This document shows positions 6,484-14,407 of a stretch of DNA of 16,091 nt, piece by piece. The DNA lies in NCBI GenBank assembly GCA_963747735.1, contig CAVVGE010000017.1:1-16091 (forward strand). Reading direction: 5' to 3'. The notes below the pieces were generated by a model, which saw nothing but the letters and a program-made list of their open reading frames with translations, was not told the DNA's origin and searched no databases. A program made the translations under genes and the position numbers. Every line of letters begins with the position of its first letter. Within the stretch, counting starts at the first letter, position 1. Source of the DNA: AP-15 sp963747735 (GTDB taxonomy: Bacteria > Pseudomonadota > Alphaproteobacteria > ATCC43930 > CGMCC-115725).

Positions 6484-8772
6484 ATGAGCCAATTAAAAAG
6501 CTTGCCGCATAGCTGCCATTGGGGCGCGTTTTCGGTGTCGGCGCGCGATGGCGGGATCGAGATCGCGCCGCACCCCGACGATCCCGACCCGTCGGCGCTC
6601 CTCGCTAATATTCCGGCCGCGGTCGCGCACAAGGCGCGGATCGCCCGGCCGATGATCCGCCGCGGCTGGCTCGAAGCGGGGCCGGGGCCGGACCGCCGGC
6701 GCGGCGCGGATGAATTTGTCGCGGTGTCCTGGGCGCAGGCATTCGACCATGCCGCCGGCGAAATCCGCCGCATCTATGCGACGCACGGGCCCCGCGCGGT
6801 GTTTGGCGGGTCTTATGGCTGGGCCAGCGCCGGCCGGTTTCACGACGCGCAGCACCAGATCCACCGCTTTCTGAACTGTGCGGGCGGCTATGTCCGCTCG
6901 CTGAACAGCTACAGCTCGGGTGCCGCAACGGTGATCCTGCCACATGTGATCGGCCCGCAATCGGCGGTCGCCGGCAACAATGTCAGCTGGGCCGAGCTCG
7001 TCGCCGACAGCGCCCTGGTGCTCGCCTTTGGCGGCATGGCGCTCAAAAACAACGATGTCGGCGGCGGCGGCACCAGCCGGCACATCGCCCGCGCCAGCCT
7101 GCGCATGGCGCGCGAGCGCGGTGTCGAATTCCACCTGGTCGGGCCGCTGCGCGACGACCTGCCCGATTTTGCCGAAGCGGCATGGCATCCGATCCGCCCC
7201 GGCACCGATACAGCGCTGATGCTCGGCATGGCGCATGCGCTGGTCGATGAAGGGCTGCACGACCGCGCTTTTCTCGACCGGTTCTGCACCGGCTGGGAGG
7301 TCTTCGAGGCGTATCTCCTCGGCCATAGCGACGGCCGCCCGAAAGACCCGCGCTGGGCCGCCGCGATCTGCGGCCTTCCCGCCGACGCGATCGTGGCACT
7401 AGCCCGCCGCTGCGTCGGCCGGCGCACGCTCGTCACCTGCTCGCAATCCTTGCAGCGCGCCGAGCATGGCGAAGAGCCCGTCTGGATGGGTGTCGTGCTG
7501 GCCGCGATGCTCGGCCAGATCGGGCTCGCCGGCGGCGGCTTTGCCTATGCGCTGGGCTCGACCTCGAACACCGGCAAGCCGCCTGTGGCGGTGCCGTTGC
7601 CGACCGTGCCGACCGGGCGCAACAGCGTCGCCGATTTCATCCCGGTCGCCCGCATCGCCGACCTTTTGCTCCACCCCGGCGAGGAATTCGATTACGACGG
7701 CAGGCGGCTCGCCTATCCCGATACGAGGCTCGTCTATTGGGCCGGCGGCAATCCGTTCCACCATCACCAGGATTTGGGCCGGCTGCGCCGAGCCTTTGCC
7801 CGGCCCGATACGGTGATCGTGCACGATTCGGTGTGGACCGCGACCGCCCGCCACGCCGATATCGTGCTGCCGGCGACGATCACCCTCGAACGCGAGGATA
7901 TCGGCGCCGCCGCCGGCGACCCGCTGCTGGTGGCGATGCACCGCGCGGTCGCCCCCTTTGGCGAAGCGCGCGACGATTACGATATCTTCACCGGGCTTGC
8001 CGAACGGCTCGGCTTTGGCGCGGCCTTCAGCGAAGGCCGCAGCGCGCGCCAATGGCTCGAGCACATCTACGAGCCGACCCGGCGCGCCTTGGCCGAGCGC
8101 GGCGTCAACGCGCCCGATTTCGCGCAATTCTGGGAATTGGGCGAGCTCGCCCTCCCGGTCCAACCATCGGATGGCGGCATCGTCCGCGACTTCCGCCGCG
8201 ATCCGGAGCGCGCCCCGCTGCCGACGCCGAGCGGCAGGATCGAGATCGCCTCGGCGACGATCGCCGGCTTCGGCTATGCCGATTGCCCGGGGCATCCGGC
8301 CTGGCTGCCGCCGACCGAGGACGATCCTCGCTTTCCGCTGCAGCTGATCGCCAACCAGCCTGCAACCCGTCTGCACAGCCAGCTCGATTTTGGCGCCGCG
8401 AGCCTCGCCGCCAAGGTCGCGGGCCGCGAGCCGGTCCGCATCCATCCGCAGGACGCCGCCGCGCGCGGCATCGCCGAGGGCGACATCGTCCGGCTCTACA
8501 ACGACCGCGGCGCCTGTCTCGCCGGCGCGGTATTGAGCGAGGCGCTCCTTCCGGGCGTCGTCCAGCTTTCGACCGGTGCCTGGTACGACCCGGTCGACCC
8601 CGCCGCCGACAAGCCCTTTTGCGTCCACGGCAACCCGAACGTCTTGACCCGCGACATCGGCACCTCACGCCTCGCGCAGGGCTCGACCGGCCAGCTCGGC
8701 CGCGTCGAGATCGAGCGCTTCGGCGGCGCCCCACCGCCGATCCGGGCCTTCGACCCACCCCAGCCGTCTTGA
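6484..8772 (+). CDS. Molybdopterin-dependent oxidoreductase, BisC/TorA (DMSO reductase) type
   Basis: A molybdenum enzyme of 762 residues, the usual size for biotin sulfoxide, DMSO or TMAO reductases. It binds bis-MGD, and Ser144 in NSYSSGAATVILPHV is the likely molybdenum ligand, as in the YSTGA motif of TorA and DMSO reductase. There is no N-terminal 4Fe-4S cysteine motif and no twin-arginine signal, so it should be cytoplasmic like BisC. Later landmarks are the domain III region (VYWAGGNPFHHHQD; DTVIVHDSVWTATARHADIVLPAT) and the C-terminal molydopterin dinucleotide-binding barrel from about residue 610. The start LPHSCHWGAF is typical of BisC-like proteins. No Shine-Dalgarno precedes ATG 6484, so it may be leaderless. 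The substrate, an S- or N-oxide by family, is inferred. Confidence 0.92.
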   Translation: MSQLKSLPHSCHWGAFSVSARDGGIEIAPHPDDPDPSALLANIPAAVAHKARIARPMIRRGWLEAGPGPDRRRGADEFVAVSWAQAFDHAAGEIRRIYATHGPRAVFGGSYGWASAGRFHDAQHQIHRFLNCAGGYVRSLNSYSSGAATVILPHVIGPQSAVAGNNVSWAELVADSALVLAFGGMALKNNDVGGGGTSRHIARASLRMARERGVEFHLVGPLRDDLPDFAEAAWHPIRPGTDTALMLGMAHALVDEGLHDRAFLDRFCTGWEVFEAYLLGHSDGRPKDPRWAAAICGLPADAIVALARRCVGRRTLVTCSQSLQRAEHGEEPVWMGVVLAAMLGQIGLAGGGFAYALGSTSNTGKPPVAVPLPTVPTGRNSVADFIPVARIADLLLHPGEEFDYDGRRLAYPDTRLVYWAGGNPFHHHQDLGRLRRAFARPDTVIVHDSVWTATARHADIVLPATITLEREDIGAAAGDPLLVAMHRAVAPFGEARDDYDIFTGLAERLGFGAAFSEGRSARQWLEHIYEPTRRALAERGVNAPDFAQFWELGELALPVQPSDGGIVRDFRRDPERAPLPTPSGRIEIASATIAGFGYADCPGHPAWLPPTEDDPRFPLQLIANQPATRLHSQLDFGAASLAAKVAGREPVRIHPQDAAARGIAEGDIVRLYNDRGACLAGAVLSEALLPGVVQLSTGAWYDPVDPAADKPFCVHGNPNVLTRDIGTSRLAQGSTGQLGRVEIERFGGAPPPIRAFDPPQPS

Positions 8773-8798
8773 TGCGAAGACGCTAAAATTGCTATAAT
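8769..8798 (+). promoter_or_regulatory. Sigma70-like promoter
   Basis: TTGATG (8769-8774) and a perfect TATAAT (8793-8798), 18-base spacer. The -35 overlaps the stop of the molybdopterin enzyme gene. Expected start near 8805 gives a leader of about 235 bases before the GlcG/HbpS-like gene at 9040, implying that it and the ThDP enzyme can be transcribed apart from the upstream gene. Confidence 0.6.
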
Positions 8799-8871
8799 CG
8801 TATGGTACGTTGCGAATGTCGGACGAGGAGCTGGTCAACAAGATGCTTTCGCTGTGGTTTGGAATTTTGCG

Positions 8872-8919
8872 GCTCGCGGCGGGCCGGCCTCCTGGTTGCC
8901 GGTATCCGTGGCCGCGAGC
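8872..8919. other. Inverted repeat in the leader before the GlcG/HbpS-like gene
   Basis: GCTCGCGGC (8872-8880) is perfectly complementary to GCCGCGAGC (8911-8919) across 30 bases, within which GCCGG/CCGGC can also pair. It lies inside the predicted leader RNA. No U-run follows, and no known riboswitch is recognised. Confidence 0.35.
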
Positions 8920-9039
8920 AGCCCAGGGATTGTGCGGCTTTGAGAGGCGATCCTGCTGCTCTTTAGCTGCATTATCAGCGGGTGGGGGCGGCCTGCCGAT
9001 CGGCGGTCCCGCAGCGGCTTGCAAACGGGAGGTATTGCC

Positions 9040-9552
9040 ATGCTCGTTGATCGCTTTGCGGGGGTGGCGCTCGGCCTGCTGCTCGCCGCGATGCTTGCCG
9101 CGCCCGCCAGGGCGCAATTGCTCGACCACAAGGATTTGTCCTTGGCGACCGCGCTCGCCATCGCCACGACCGCCGCCGATACCTGCAAGGCGCAAGGGAA
9201 CCGCGTCTCGGTAACCGTGGTCGGGCGCGACGGGCAGGTCATCGTCGTGCTGCGCGGCGACAACGCTTCGCCGCACACCGTCGAGAACAGCCGGCGCAAG
9301 GCCTACACGGCGCGCACCTTCCGTATTTCCTCGGGCGATTTCGCGAAGCGCGTCAAGGACAATCCGACGACCGGCCTCGTCCATCTCTCCGGCGTCATCG
9401 CCGCCCAAGGGGCGCTGCCGATCAAGGTCGGCGACGATGTCGCGGGTGCGGTCGGCGTTTCCGGCTCGCCCGGCGGCGACAAGGACGAAGTCTGCGCCAA
9501 GGCGGGTCTCGACAAGGCCGGTCTCGACACGGCCGCGGACCAGCTGAAATAG
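9040..9552 (+). CDS. Exported GlcG/HbpS-family protein
   Basis: A protein of 170 residues with a Sec signal peptide (MLVDRFAG, hydrophobic core, cleavage after APARA at about residue 25). The mature part is a single GlcG/HbpS domain: LATALAIATTAADTCKAQG, then VSVTVVGRDGQVIVVLRGDNASPHTVENSRRKAYTARTF split over strands and helices, then LPIKVGDDVAGAVGVSGSPGGDKDEVCAKAGL. Family members include the haem-binding HbpS and proteins of unknown role linked to metabolic operons. The start at 9040 is set by GGGAGG (9027-9032) at 7 nt. The ThDP enzyme gene follows after 71 bases on the same strand, so they probably share a transcript. Haem or small-molecule binding is inferred from family only. Confidence 0.88.
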   Translation: MLVDRFAGVALGLLLAAMLAAPARAQLLDHKDLSLATALAIATTAADTCKAQGNRVSVTVVGRDGQVIVVLRGDNASPHTVENSRRKAYTARTFRISSGDFAKRVKDNPTTGLVHLSGVIAAQGALPIKVGDDVAGAVGVSGSPGGDKDEVCAKAGLDKAGLDTAADQLK

Positions 9553-9623
9553 GATTTCAGCTATCGGGCGGGCGCGGGTTTCTGTATCCCTCGCCGCTCG
9601 ATCGCCGAGAGGGAGCGCCGCCG

Positions 9624-11309
9624 ATGCCCAAGACCGTTGCCCGCCTGATCGCGGAAAGCCTCGAAGCGCACGATGTCGACCAGGTCTATTGCGTCCCCGG
9701 CGAAAGCTATGTCGGGCTGACCAGCGCGCTGATCGAAAAGAACTCGATCCGCGTCGTCGTCTGCCGCCACGAGGGCGGGGCCGGCTATATGGCGGTCGCC
9801 GACGGGCGGCTGCGCGACCGCGCCGGGGTGGCGATGGTGTCGCGCGGGCCGGGGCTGTCGAATGCGATGGTGTCGCTGCATTCGGCCTATCATGATGCGA
9901 CCCCGCTCGTCATGCTGGTGGGCCAGGTCGAGCGCCGCGATTTCGGCCGTCTCGCCCTGCAGGAGCAGAATTATTCGCGGCTCCTTGCCGACGTGACCAA
10001 ATCGGTCATCGAGGTCAATGAGCCCGAGCAGGCTTCGGAAGCGATCGCCCGCGCCTTTCATCTCGCCGAAAGCGGGACGCAAGGCCCGGTCGCGGTGATT
10101 TTGCCCGAAGATATTTTCGACGCCGAGACCGACGCCGCCCTCGATGCGGCGCGCCCGCGCGTCGTCTCCGCACCGCGGCCCAACGATCTCGACCGGCTGG
10201 CCTTGATGCTCCAAGGGGCCGAGCGGCCGTTGGTCCTGGTCGGCGGCGCGCTATTGGCCGATGCGGTGCACGACAGCGCGGTCTTTGCCGATTTGAACCG
10301 ATTTGCCGAACAATGGGTGCTGCCGATCTCTCCGACCCATCGCCGGCCGCAGCTCTTCGACGCGAACCATCCGAATTACGGCGGCTATATGGGGATCCGC
10401 GTGCCGCCGGCGCAGATCGGCGAGATGAAGCGCGCCGATCTTATGGTGGCGCTCGGCGAGCGCATGACCGACACGGTCAGCCAGTCCTACACGTTTCCGC
10501 AGGCGCCCCGGCCGCAACTGCCGTTTGTCCATGTCTGGCCCGACCCGGACGAGGTCGGGCGCGTGTGGCGGCCCGATCTCGGCCTGCCCTGCAACCCCTA
10601 CGAAGTCATCAAGGGATTGCTGCGTCGCGGTGCCCCGGCCGACGCGCAAAAACGGCACGGCTGGGTCAGCGGGTTGAACGCGATCCACCACAAGCTTTTG
10701 GCCAAGGAATGGGACCCGACCTCGGACGGGATCAATTTCGCCGCCATCGTCTGCGAGGTCGACAAGCATTTGGCGCGCGACGCCACGATCACCACCGACG
10801 CCGGCAGCTTTGCCAGCTTTGTCCACCGCTATATCGGGTTTCGCCAGGGCCAGGTGTTTTTGGCCTCGGTGGTGGGCGCGATGGGCTCGGGCGTGCCGAT
10901 GGCGGTGGCGGCGGCGTTGCGCAGGCCGGGCACCCAGGTTGTCGCCTTTGTCGGCGACGGCGGCACCTTGATGATGGGCAACGAAATCGCCACCGCCTGC
11001 CAGTACGGCGCGAACCCGATCCTCGTCATTTCCGACAACGGCATGTACGGCACGATCGGCATGCACGCCTATGTGCGCTATCCCGAGCGTCCGTTTATGG
11101 ACGGGGTGCGGCTGACCAACCCCGATTTTGCGCAATGGGCGCGCTCGTTCGGCGCCGAGGGCATCACGATCGAGCGCGAGAGCCAGATCGCCGACGGCAT
11201 CGCCCACGCCTTTGCGGTCAAGACCCGCCCCGTCGTCGTCCACTGCCGCACCTCGGCCGTGCAAATGAGCGCCTGGCGCCGCTACACCGGCCCCGGCGCG
11301 CTGCCGTGA
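9624..11309 (+). CDS. Thiamine diphosphate-dependent enzyme, acetolactate synthase-like
   Basis: A ThDP enzyme of 561 residues with the three-domain fold of acetolactate synthase, sulfoacetaldehyde acetyltransferase and related lyases. The N-terminal PYR domain (about 4-170) has the cofactor-activating Glu50 in CRHEGGAGYMA. A central domain (about 190-320) follows, then the PP domain (about 380-540) with the ThDP/Mg motif GDGGTLMMGNE starting near 444 and closing with ISDN near 471. The start at 9624 follows GAGGGAG (9608-9614) at 9 nt. No small regulatory subunit is nearby, so a catabolic or specialised role is more likely than branched-chain amino acid synthesis; the substrate (a 2-oxo acid) is unknown. 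It converges on the TumE-type operon. Confidence 0.9.
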   Translation: MPKTVARLIAESLEAHDVDQVYCVPGESYVGLTSALIEKNSIRVVVCRHEGGAGYMAVADGRLRDRAGVAMVSRGPGLSNAMVSLHSAYHDATPLVMLVGQVERRDFGRLALQEQNYSRLLADVTKSVIEVNEPEQASEAIARAFHLAESGTQGPVAVILPEDIFDAETDAALDAARPRVVSAPRPNDLDRLALMLQGAERPLVLVGGALLADAVHDSAVFADLNRFAEQWVLPISPTHRRPQLFDANHPNYGGYMGIRVPPAQIGEMKRADLMVALGERMTDTVSQSYTFPQAPRPQLPFVHVWPDPDEVGRVWRPDLGLPCNPYEVIKGLLRRGAPADAQKRHGWVSGLNAIHHKLLAKEWDPTSDGINFAAIVCEVDKHLARDATITTDAGSFASFVHRYIGFRQGQVFLASVVGAMGSGVPMAVAAALRRPGTQVVAFVGDGGTLMMGNEIATACQYGANPILVISDNGMYGTIGMHAYVRYPERPFMDGVRLTNPDFAQWARSFGAEGITIERESQIADGIAHAFAVKTRPVVVHCRTSAVQMSAWRRYTGPGALP

Positions 11310-11372
11310 AATGAACTCGTGGCCAGCCGTAGGTTCGCCGATGCCGAGGTAGGCGGGTTGGGCTGCGCCTCC

Positions 11373-11723
11373 CTAAATCGCGATCTTGGTTTCGATCGTG
11401 TCGTAGTCGGCGTGGAGCCCGTCGCTCGTGGCATCGAGGAGGCCGGCTCCGCTCAGGGCTTGGACGTCCGCGTGGACGTTGCTGTAGTCGCGGGCCAGAG
11501 CCGTCGCCAGCGCGCGCACGCTCTTGACCTTGTGCCGGTGGACAAAGCGCAGCAATTCCATCCGCTTTCCAGTCAGCACGCTAGCAAGCGCGTCCCAGCT
11601 TTCGAAGGCGATATGGCGCTCTTGAAAAATTTCGCCCCGTTCCGCACGGTGCCAGGCATCGATGAAGCGCCTTGTCGCATCGGTCTCGACGGCGCCGCCG
11701 ACCGTAATTTTCACATCGCTCAT
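11373..11723 (-). CDS. Winged-helix antitoxin / transcriptional regulator partner of TumE-like toxin
   Basis: A protein of 116 residues with a winged helix-turn-helix in the second half: LLRFVHRHKVKSVRALATAL, then DYSNVHADVQALSGAGLL. This is the pattern of HVO_A0114/MarR-like regulators that accompany DUF6516 (TumE) toxins. The start overlaps the toxin stop by four bases (ATGA), so it is translated by coupling after the toxin, the reversed toxin-first order seen in such pairs. It should neutralise the toxin and repress the operon by binding near the palindrome upstream of the toxin. Both reading frames are intact. Confidence 0.85.
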   Translation of the reverse strand: MSDVKITVGGAVETDATRRFIDAWHRAERGEIFQERHIAFESWDALASVLTGKRMELLRFVHRHKVKSVRALATALARDYSNVHADVQALSGAGLLDATSDGLHADYDTIETKIAI

Positions 11724-12016
11724 TGGTTATCTCGCACGGCCCGCACATCGGCCCAGAAATCCGCCATCAATTGCTCGACGCCGCCGAATTTGTAGGGCGC
11801 TTCGACACCGCAAAAATGCCGGTGGCCGCCTTTGCCGCGCTCATTGTCATAACCGACTTCCCGGAGTCCCGATCGACCATAAAACAACGAGTATTTGAGG
11901 CCGTGGGTCGTCGGCGGAACCGCGGAGGGGACGCGCCAGAGGACCATTTCCACAATCCCACCATCGTCATAGTCGATGCGCTGGTGGAACAGCAGCTCGG
12001 CCTTAATTCTCGACAT
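11720..12016 (-). CDS. tumE: TumE-family (DUF6516) toxin
   Basis: A 98-residue protein with the typical opening of the family, KAELLFHQRIDYDDGGIVEMVLWRVP, in which an acidic DYDDGG turn precedes a hydrophobic strand. The middle LKYSLFYGRSG and the His-rich GKGGHRHF are also family-like; the latter could be part of an active site. TumE members act as toxins in two-gene modules with a winged-helix antitoxin, which follows here. The ATG at 12016 is the only sensible start, has no Shine-Dalgarno and is 23 bases from a TTGACA, so it may be leaderless. Unlike the YafQ pair in this window, this module looks functional. Confidence 0.82.
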   Translation of the reverse strand: MSRIKAELLFHQRIDYDDGGIVEMVLWRVPSAVPPTTHGLKYSLFYGRSGLREVGYDNERGKGGHRHFCGVEAPYKFGGVEQLMADFWADVRAVRDNQ

Positions 12017-12045
12017 ATATGGTTATATGCGCCATATGGTGTCAA
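12017..12045 (-). promoter_or_regulatory. Candidate promoter/operator of the TumE toxin-antitoxin operon
   Basis: ATATGG (12017-12022) and CCATAT (12032-12037) form a perfect 6-bp dyad with a 9-base AT-rich spacer, directly before the toxin ATG. A consensus TTGACA lies beside it on the minus strand (12045-12040). The -10 element is not clear because the spacing would put it within the dyad. The placement suits autorepression by the antitoxin. Confidence 0.55.
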
Positions 12046-12126
12046 GCACCTTTTCAGCGGTGGCGGTCTTTGATCATGGCATACGCCTCCGCCAAAAATG
12101 CAACGTCCAGCTGCCCGTCGCTTTTT

Positions 12127-12462
12127 TCAGGCGCCGCCGACCGGGTTGAAATCGTAGACGCCGACGCCTTGGATGATCAGGAACTGGCAGGGACCGTCAT
12201 TTTCGCCGTGGACGTAATGCGCGGTTTTTGGCGGCACCGCGCAGCGCTGGCCGGGCATCAGCCGATAGGTCGCGTGCGGCGCCCGCGTCTCGACCACCAT
12301 CGGGCCTTCGAGACAGACAAAGCTGTCGCTGACCTCGCTGTGGTAGTGCCACGGCACGCACTGGCCCTGGGCCAGGGTCAGCACCTGGACGCGCAAATCG
12401 GCACCCTCGGCGACGAGCTCGCGCCCGGCGATCGGATAGCTGCTCCGCGAGCGTATTTCCAT
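12127..12462 (-). CDS. Single-domain cupin protein
   Basis: A small cupin barrel of 111 residues. Motif 1 is present as PWHYH...D...G with His39, His41 and Asp46 in place of the usual Glu; motif 2 has PPKTAH with His82. These would coordinate one metal ion. The start at 12462 follows GGGAGG (complement of 12469-12474) at 6 nt; the frame runs on upstream but only over the cyclase gene. The cyclase stop is 25 bases upstream, so the two are probably cotranscribed. The function is not determined; such proteins range from dioxygenases to ligand-binding regulators. Confidence 0.88.
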   Translation of the reverse strand: MEIRSRSSYPIAGRELVAEGADLRVQVLTLAQGQCVPWHYHSEVSDSFVCLEGPMVVETRAPHATYRLMPGQRCAVPPKTAHYVHGENDGPCQFLIIQGVGVYDFNPVGGA

Positions 12463-12487
12463 GCGACACCTCCCAAATCTACCGGGC

Positions 12488-13807
12488 TCAGTCCGGCAGG
12501 CCGAACACCTCCTCGGGCTCGTAAAGACCGCGCACCGGATGAAAACCGAGCGACACCAGCGGCTGCGGGCAGATCTCGGCAAAGGCGGCCGAGGTCAGGA
12601 GCGGGCGCAGGAGGCGCTTGGTCAGCCCCTCGATGCGCGAGGCGAGGTTGACCGCCGGCCCGATCACCGTGAAGTCGAGCCGGTCGGCCGCACCGACATT
12701 GCCATAGATCACCTCGCCGCGATGCAGCCCGATGCCGGTGCGCAATTCGGGCTCGCCGCGCTCGCGCCGCTTGGCGTTGACGAGGTCGAGCCGCGCCAGC
12801 CCTTGGGTCGCGGCGTCGAGCGCGCGCAGGCTCGCCGGCGCAAAATCCTCGTCGTCGTCGGCCGGAAAGATCGCCAGGACGCCGTCGCCCATAAATTTCA
12901 GGATCTCGCCCTTCTTTTCCTGGACCGGCGAGACGATCGCGTCGAAATAGTCGTCGAGCAGCTCGATCACCGAATCGCCCGGCAGCCGGTCGGACAAGCC
13001 GGTAAAGTTGCGCATGTCGGCGATCATGACGACCGCCCGCATATGCTCGCCCTGGGCCCGCCGGATCTGCCCGGCGAGGATGCGGCGGCCGGCTTGCGGC
13101 CCGAGATAGGTGTCGAGCAGGTTGGCGCTGATCCGGCGCACCGCGCGGGTCTCGGCGATCGCGGCGAGCGCCGGATTGATCGCTTCGAGCTTGGCGATTT
13201 CGGCCTCGGCAAACCCGCCCGGCTGGTCGGTGGTCCAGGTTACCGAAGGAAACCGGCGAAAGGTCCGGTTCAACGGCAAGGCAAAATAATCGGTGCCGCC
13301 CTCCTTGCGGATTTTCTCCAAGAGCGGGAATTCGAGTGGCCCGTCGTCGAGCCGGCGGCGGAACGGGGTGCCGCGCTCGATCGTCATCCGGATCGGGCTC
13401 AGCCGGTATTCGTCGGTCGCTTCCGAGCCGTGCAGGATGCGGAAATCTTCGATCACTTTGCGCTCGCGCCACCAGCGCGCGCCGACGCCGCGGATTTGCG
13501 GGTGCAGCGTGCCGAAATAGAGGGCGGCCCGCCACAACCCGACGCCGTCGCCGAGAAGCCGCCAGCACAGCTCGTCGAACAGCTCGATCTCGCTGTCGAT
13601 CTGCGGGCCGTCGACCAAGAGCCAGCGAGCGACCTCGCCGCCGAGGATCGGGGCGCCGAGCCCGGTATAGGCGCCCTCGATCCGGAAGAGCTCGTCATCG
13701 ACCGAGGCCGGGGCTGCCGGCGCGGCCGGCCCCAGGGCGGCTGGCACCGGGGTGGTCAGGGCCGGGGCGGCCGGGGCCGGGGCGGTCAGAGTTGTCTCGG
13801 GATCCAT
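12488..13807 (-). CDS. Class III adenylate cyclase with N-terminal extension
   Basis: A protein of 439 residues that should make cyclic AMP. The catalytic domain is at about 255-435: metal-binding Asp264 (MIADMRNFTG) and Asp308 (FMGDGVLAIF), base-reading Lys304 (EILKFMGDG) and Asp378 (DRLDFTVIG), and transition-state Asn387 and Arg391 (AVNLASR). Lys with Asp favours ATP over GTP. All key residues are present, so a single homodimer-forming domain should be active. An Ala/Pro-rich stretch at about 9-35 precedes a soluble region of about 200 residues (from VARWLLVDG to about 245) that likely senses a signal; I do not recognise it firmly. ATG 13807 was preferred to a TTG at 13837. No membrane segments. 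A cupin gene follows after 25 bases. Confidence 0.92.
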   Translation of the reverse strand: MDPETTLTAPAPAAPALTTPVPAALGPAAPAAPASVDDELFRIEGAYTGLGAPILGGEVARWLLVDGPQIDSEIELFDELCWRLLGDGVGLWRAALYFGTLHPQIRGVGARWWRERKVIEDFRILHGSEATDEYRLSPIRMTIERGTPFRRRLDDGPLEFPLLEKIRKEGGTDYFALPLNRTFRRFPSVTWTTDQPGGFAEAEIAKLEAINPALAAIAETRAVRRISANLLDTYLGPQAGRRILAGQIRRAQGEHMRAVVMIADMRNFTGLSDRLPGDSVIELLDDYFDAIVSPVQEKKGEILKFMGDGVLAIFPADDDEDFAPASLRALDAATQGLARLDLVNAKRRERGEPELRTGIGLHRGEVIYGNVGAADRLDFTVIGPAVNLASRIEGLTKRLLRPLLTSAAFAEICPQPLVSLGFHPVRGLYEPEEVFGLPD

Positions 13808-13927
13808 CGACGCAACATAGCTACCCGGCGCGCACAATCCAGCGGCCGGCGGGCGACAAATAAGCGCGCGCCGTCGCGATTGCGCCCGGTCCCTCGACCT
13901 CCGCCCGAGCGCCGGTCGATGGTGAGG

Positions 13928-14311
13928 CTACTCGGCCTTGAAGCAATAGGCGGCGAGCTTGTTGCCGTCCAAATCGCGGACATAGCCGGCATAGGCGTTC
14001 GGCTTCCAGCTACGCGGCCCGACCGCCCCTTCGTCCTTGCCCCCGGCGGCGAGGGCCGCCCGATGGAATGCGGCGACAGCGGCGCGGTTTGGCGCGACAA
14101 AGCTGACGGTTCCGCCATTGGCATGGCTGGCGGGCTGCCCGTTGGCCGGCTTCAGCACAAAAAATTCCGGATCGCCCGTCCCCCAGATCGAGCCGTTTTC
14201 GCCGAGATCGTTGAGACGCTTCAACCCGAGCGGCGTCAGGACGGCATCATAAAAGCTGCGTGCCTTCGCCAGATCGTTGGTGCCGACCGTCACGTGGGTA
14301 AATATTGCCAT
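13928..14311 (-). CDS. Small VOC (glyoxalase/bleomycin-resistance-fold) protein
   Basis: A single VOC module pair in 127 residues. It begins FTHVTVGTNDLAKARSFYDAVL, with His6 at the usual metal position, and ends with DLDGNKLAAYCF, where the Glu that normally follows the DGN motif is Ala. A metal-dependent lyase activity is therefore doubtful, and binding or a modified activity is equally possible. The start at 14311 follows GGGAGGA (minus strand) at about 5 nt. It is 96 bases downstream of the GMC oxidoreductase gene and 120 bases upstream of the cyclase, all on one strand. Confidence 0.88.
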   Translation of the reverse strand: MAIFTHVTVGTNDLAKARSFYDAVLTPLGLKRLNDLGENGSIWGTGDPEFFVLKPANGQPASHANGGTVSFVAPNRAAVAAFHRAALAAGGKDEGAVGPRSWKPNAYAGYVRDLDGNKLAAYCFKAE

Positions 14312-14407
14312 TTTCGTCCTCCCATCATGTGCCGGCACATAGATAGCAGGATCGGGGCGGCGCACCAACCGGGATCGCCTCCGGGGGCGCGACGAACGCC
14401 GCCGCGG

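Noticed and set aside
8665..9408. Open frames on both strands across the leader at 8773-9039
   Set aside because: They overlap clear genes on either side and show no domain or ribosome binding site supporting them.
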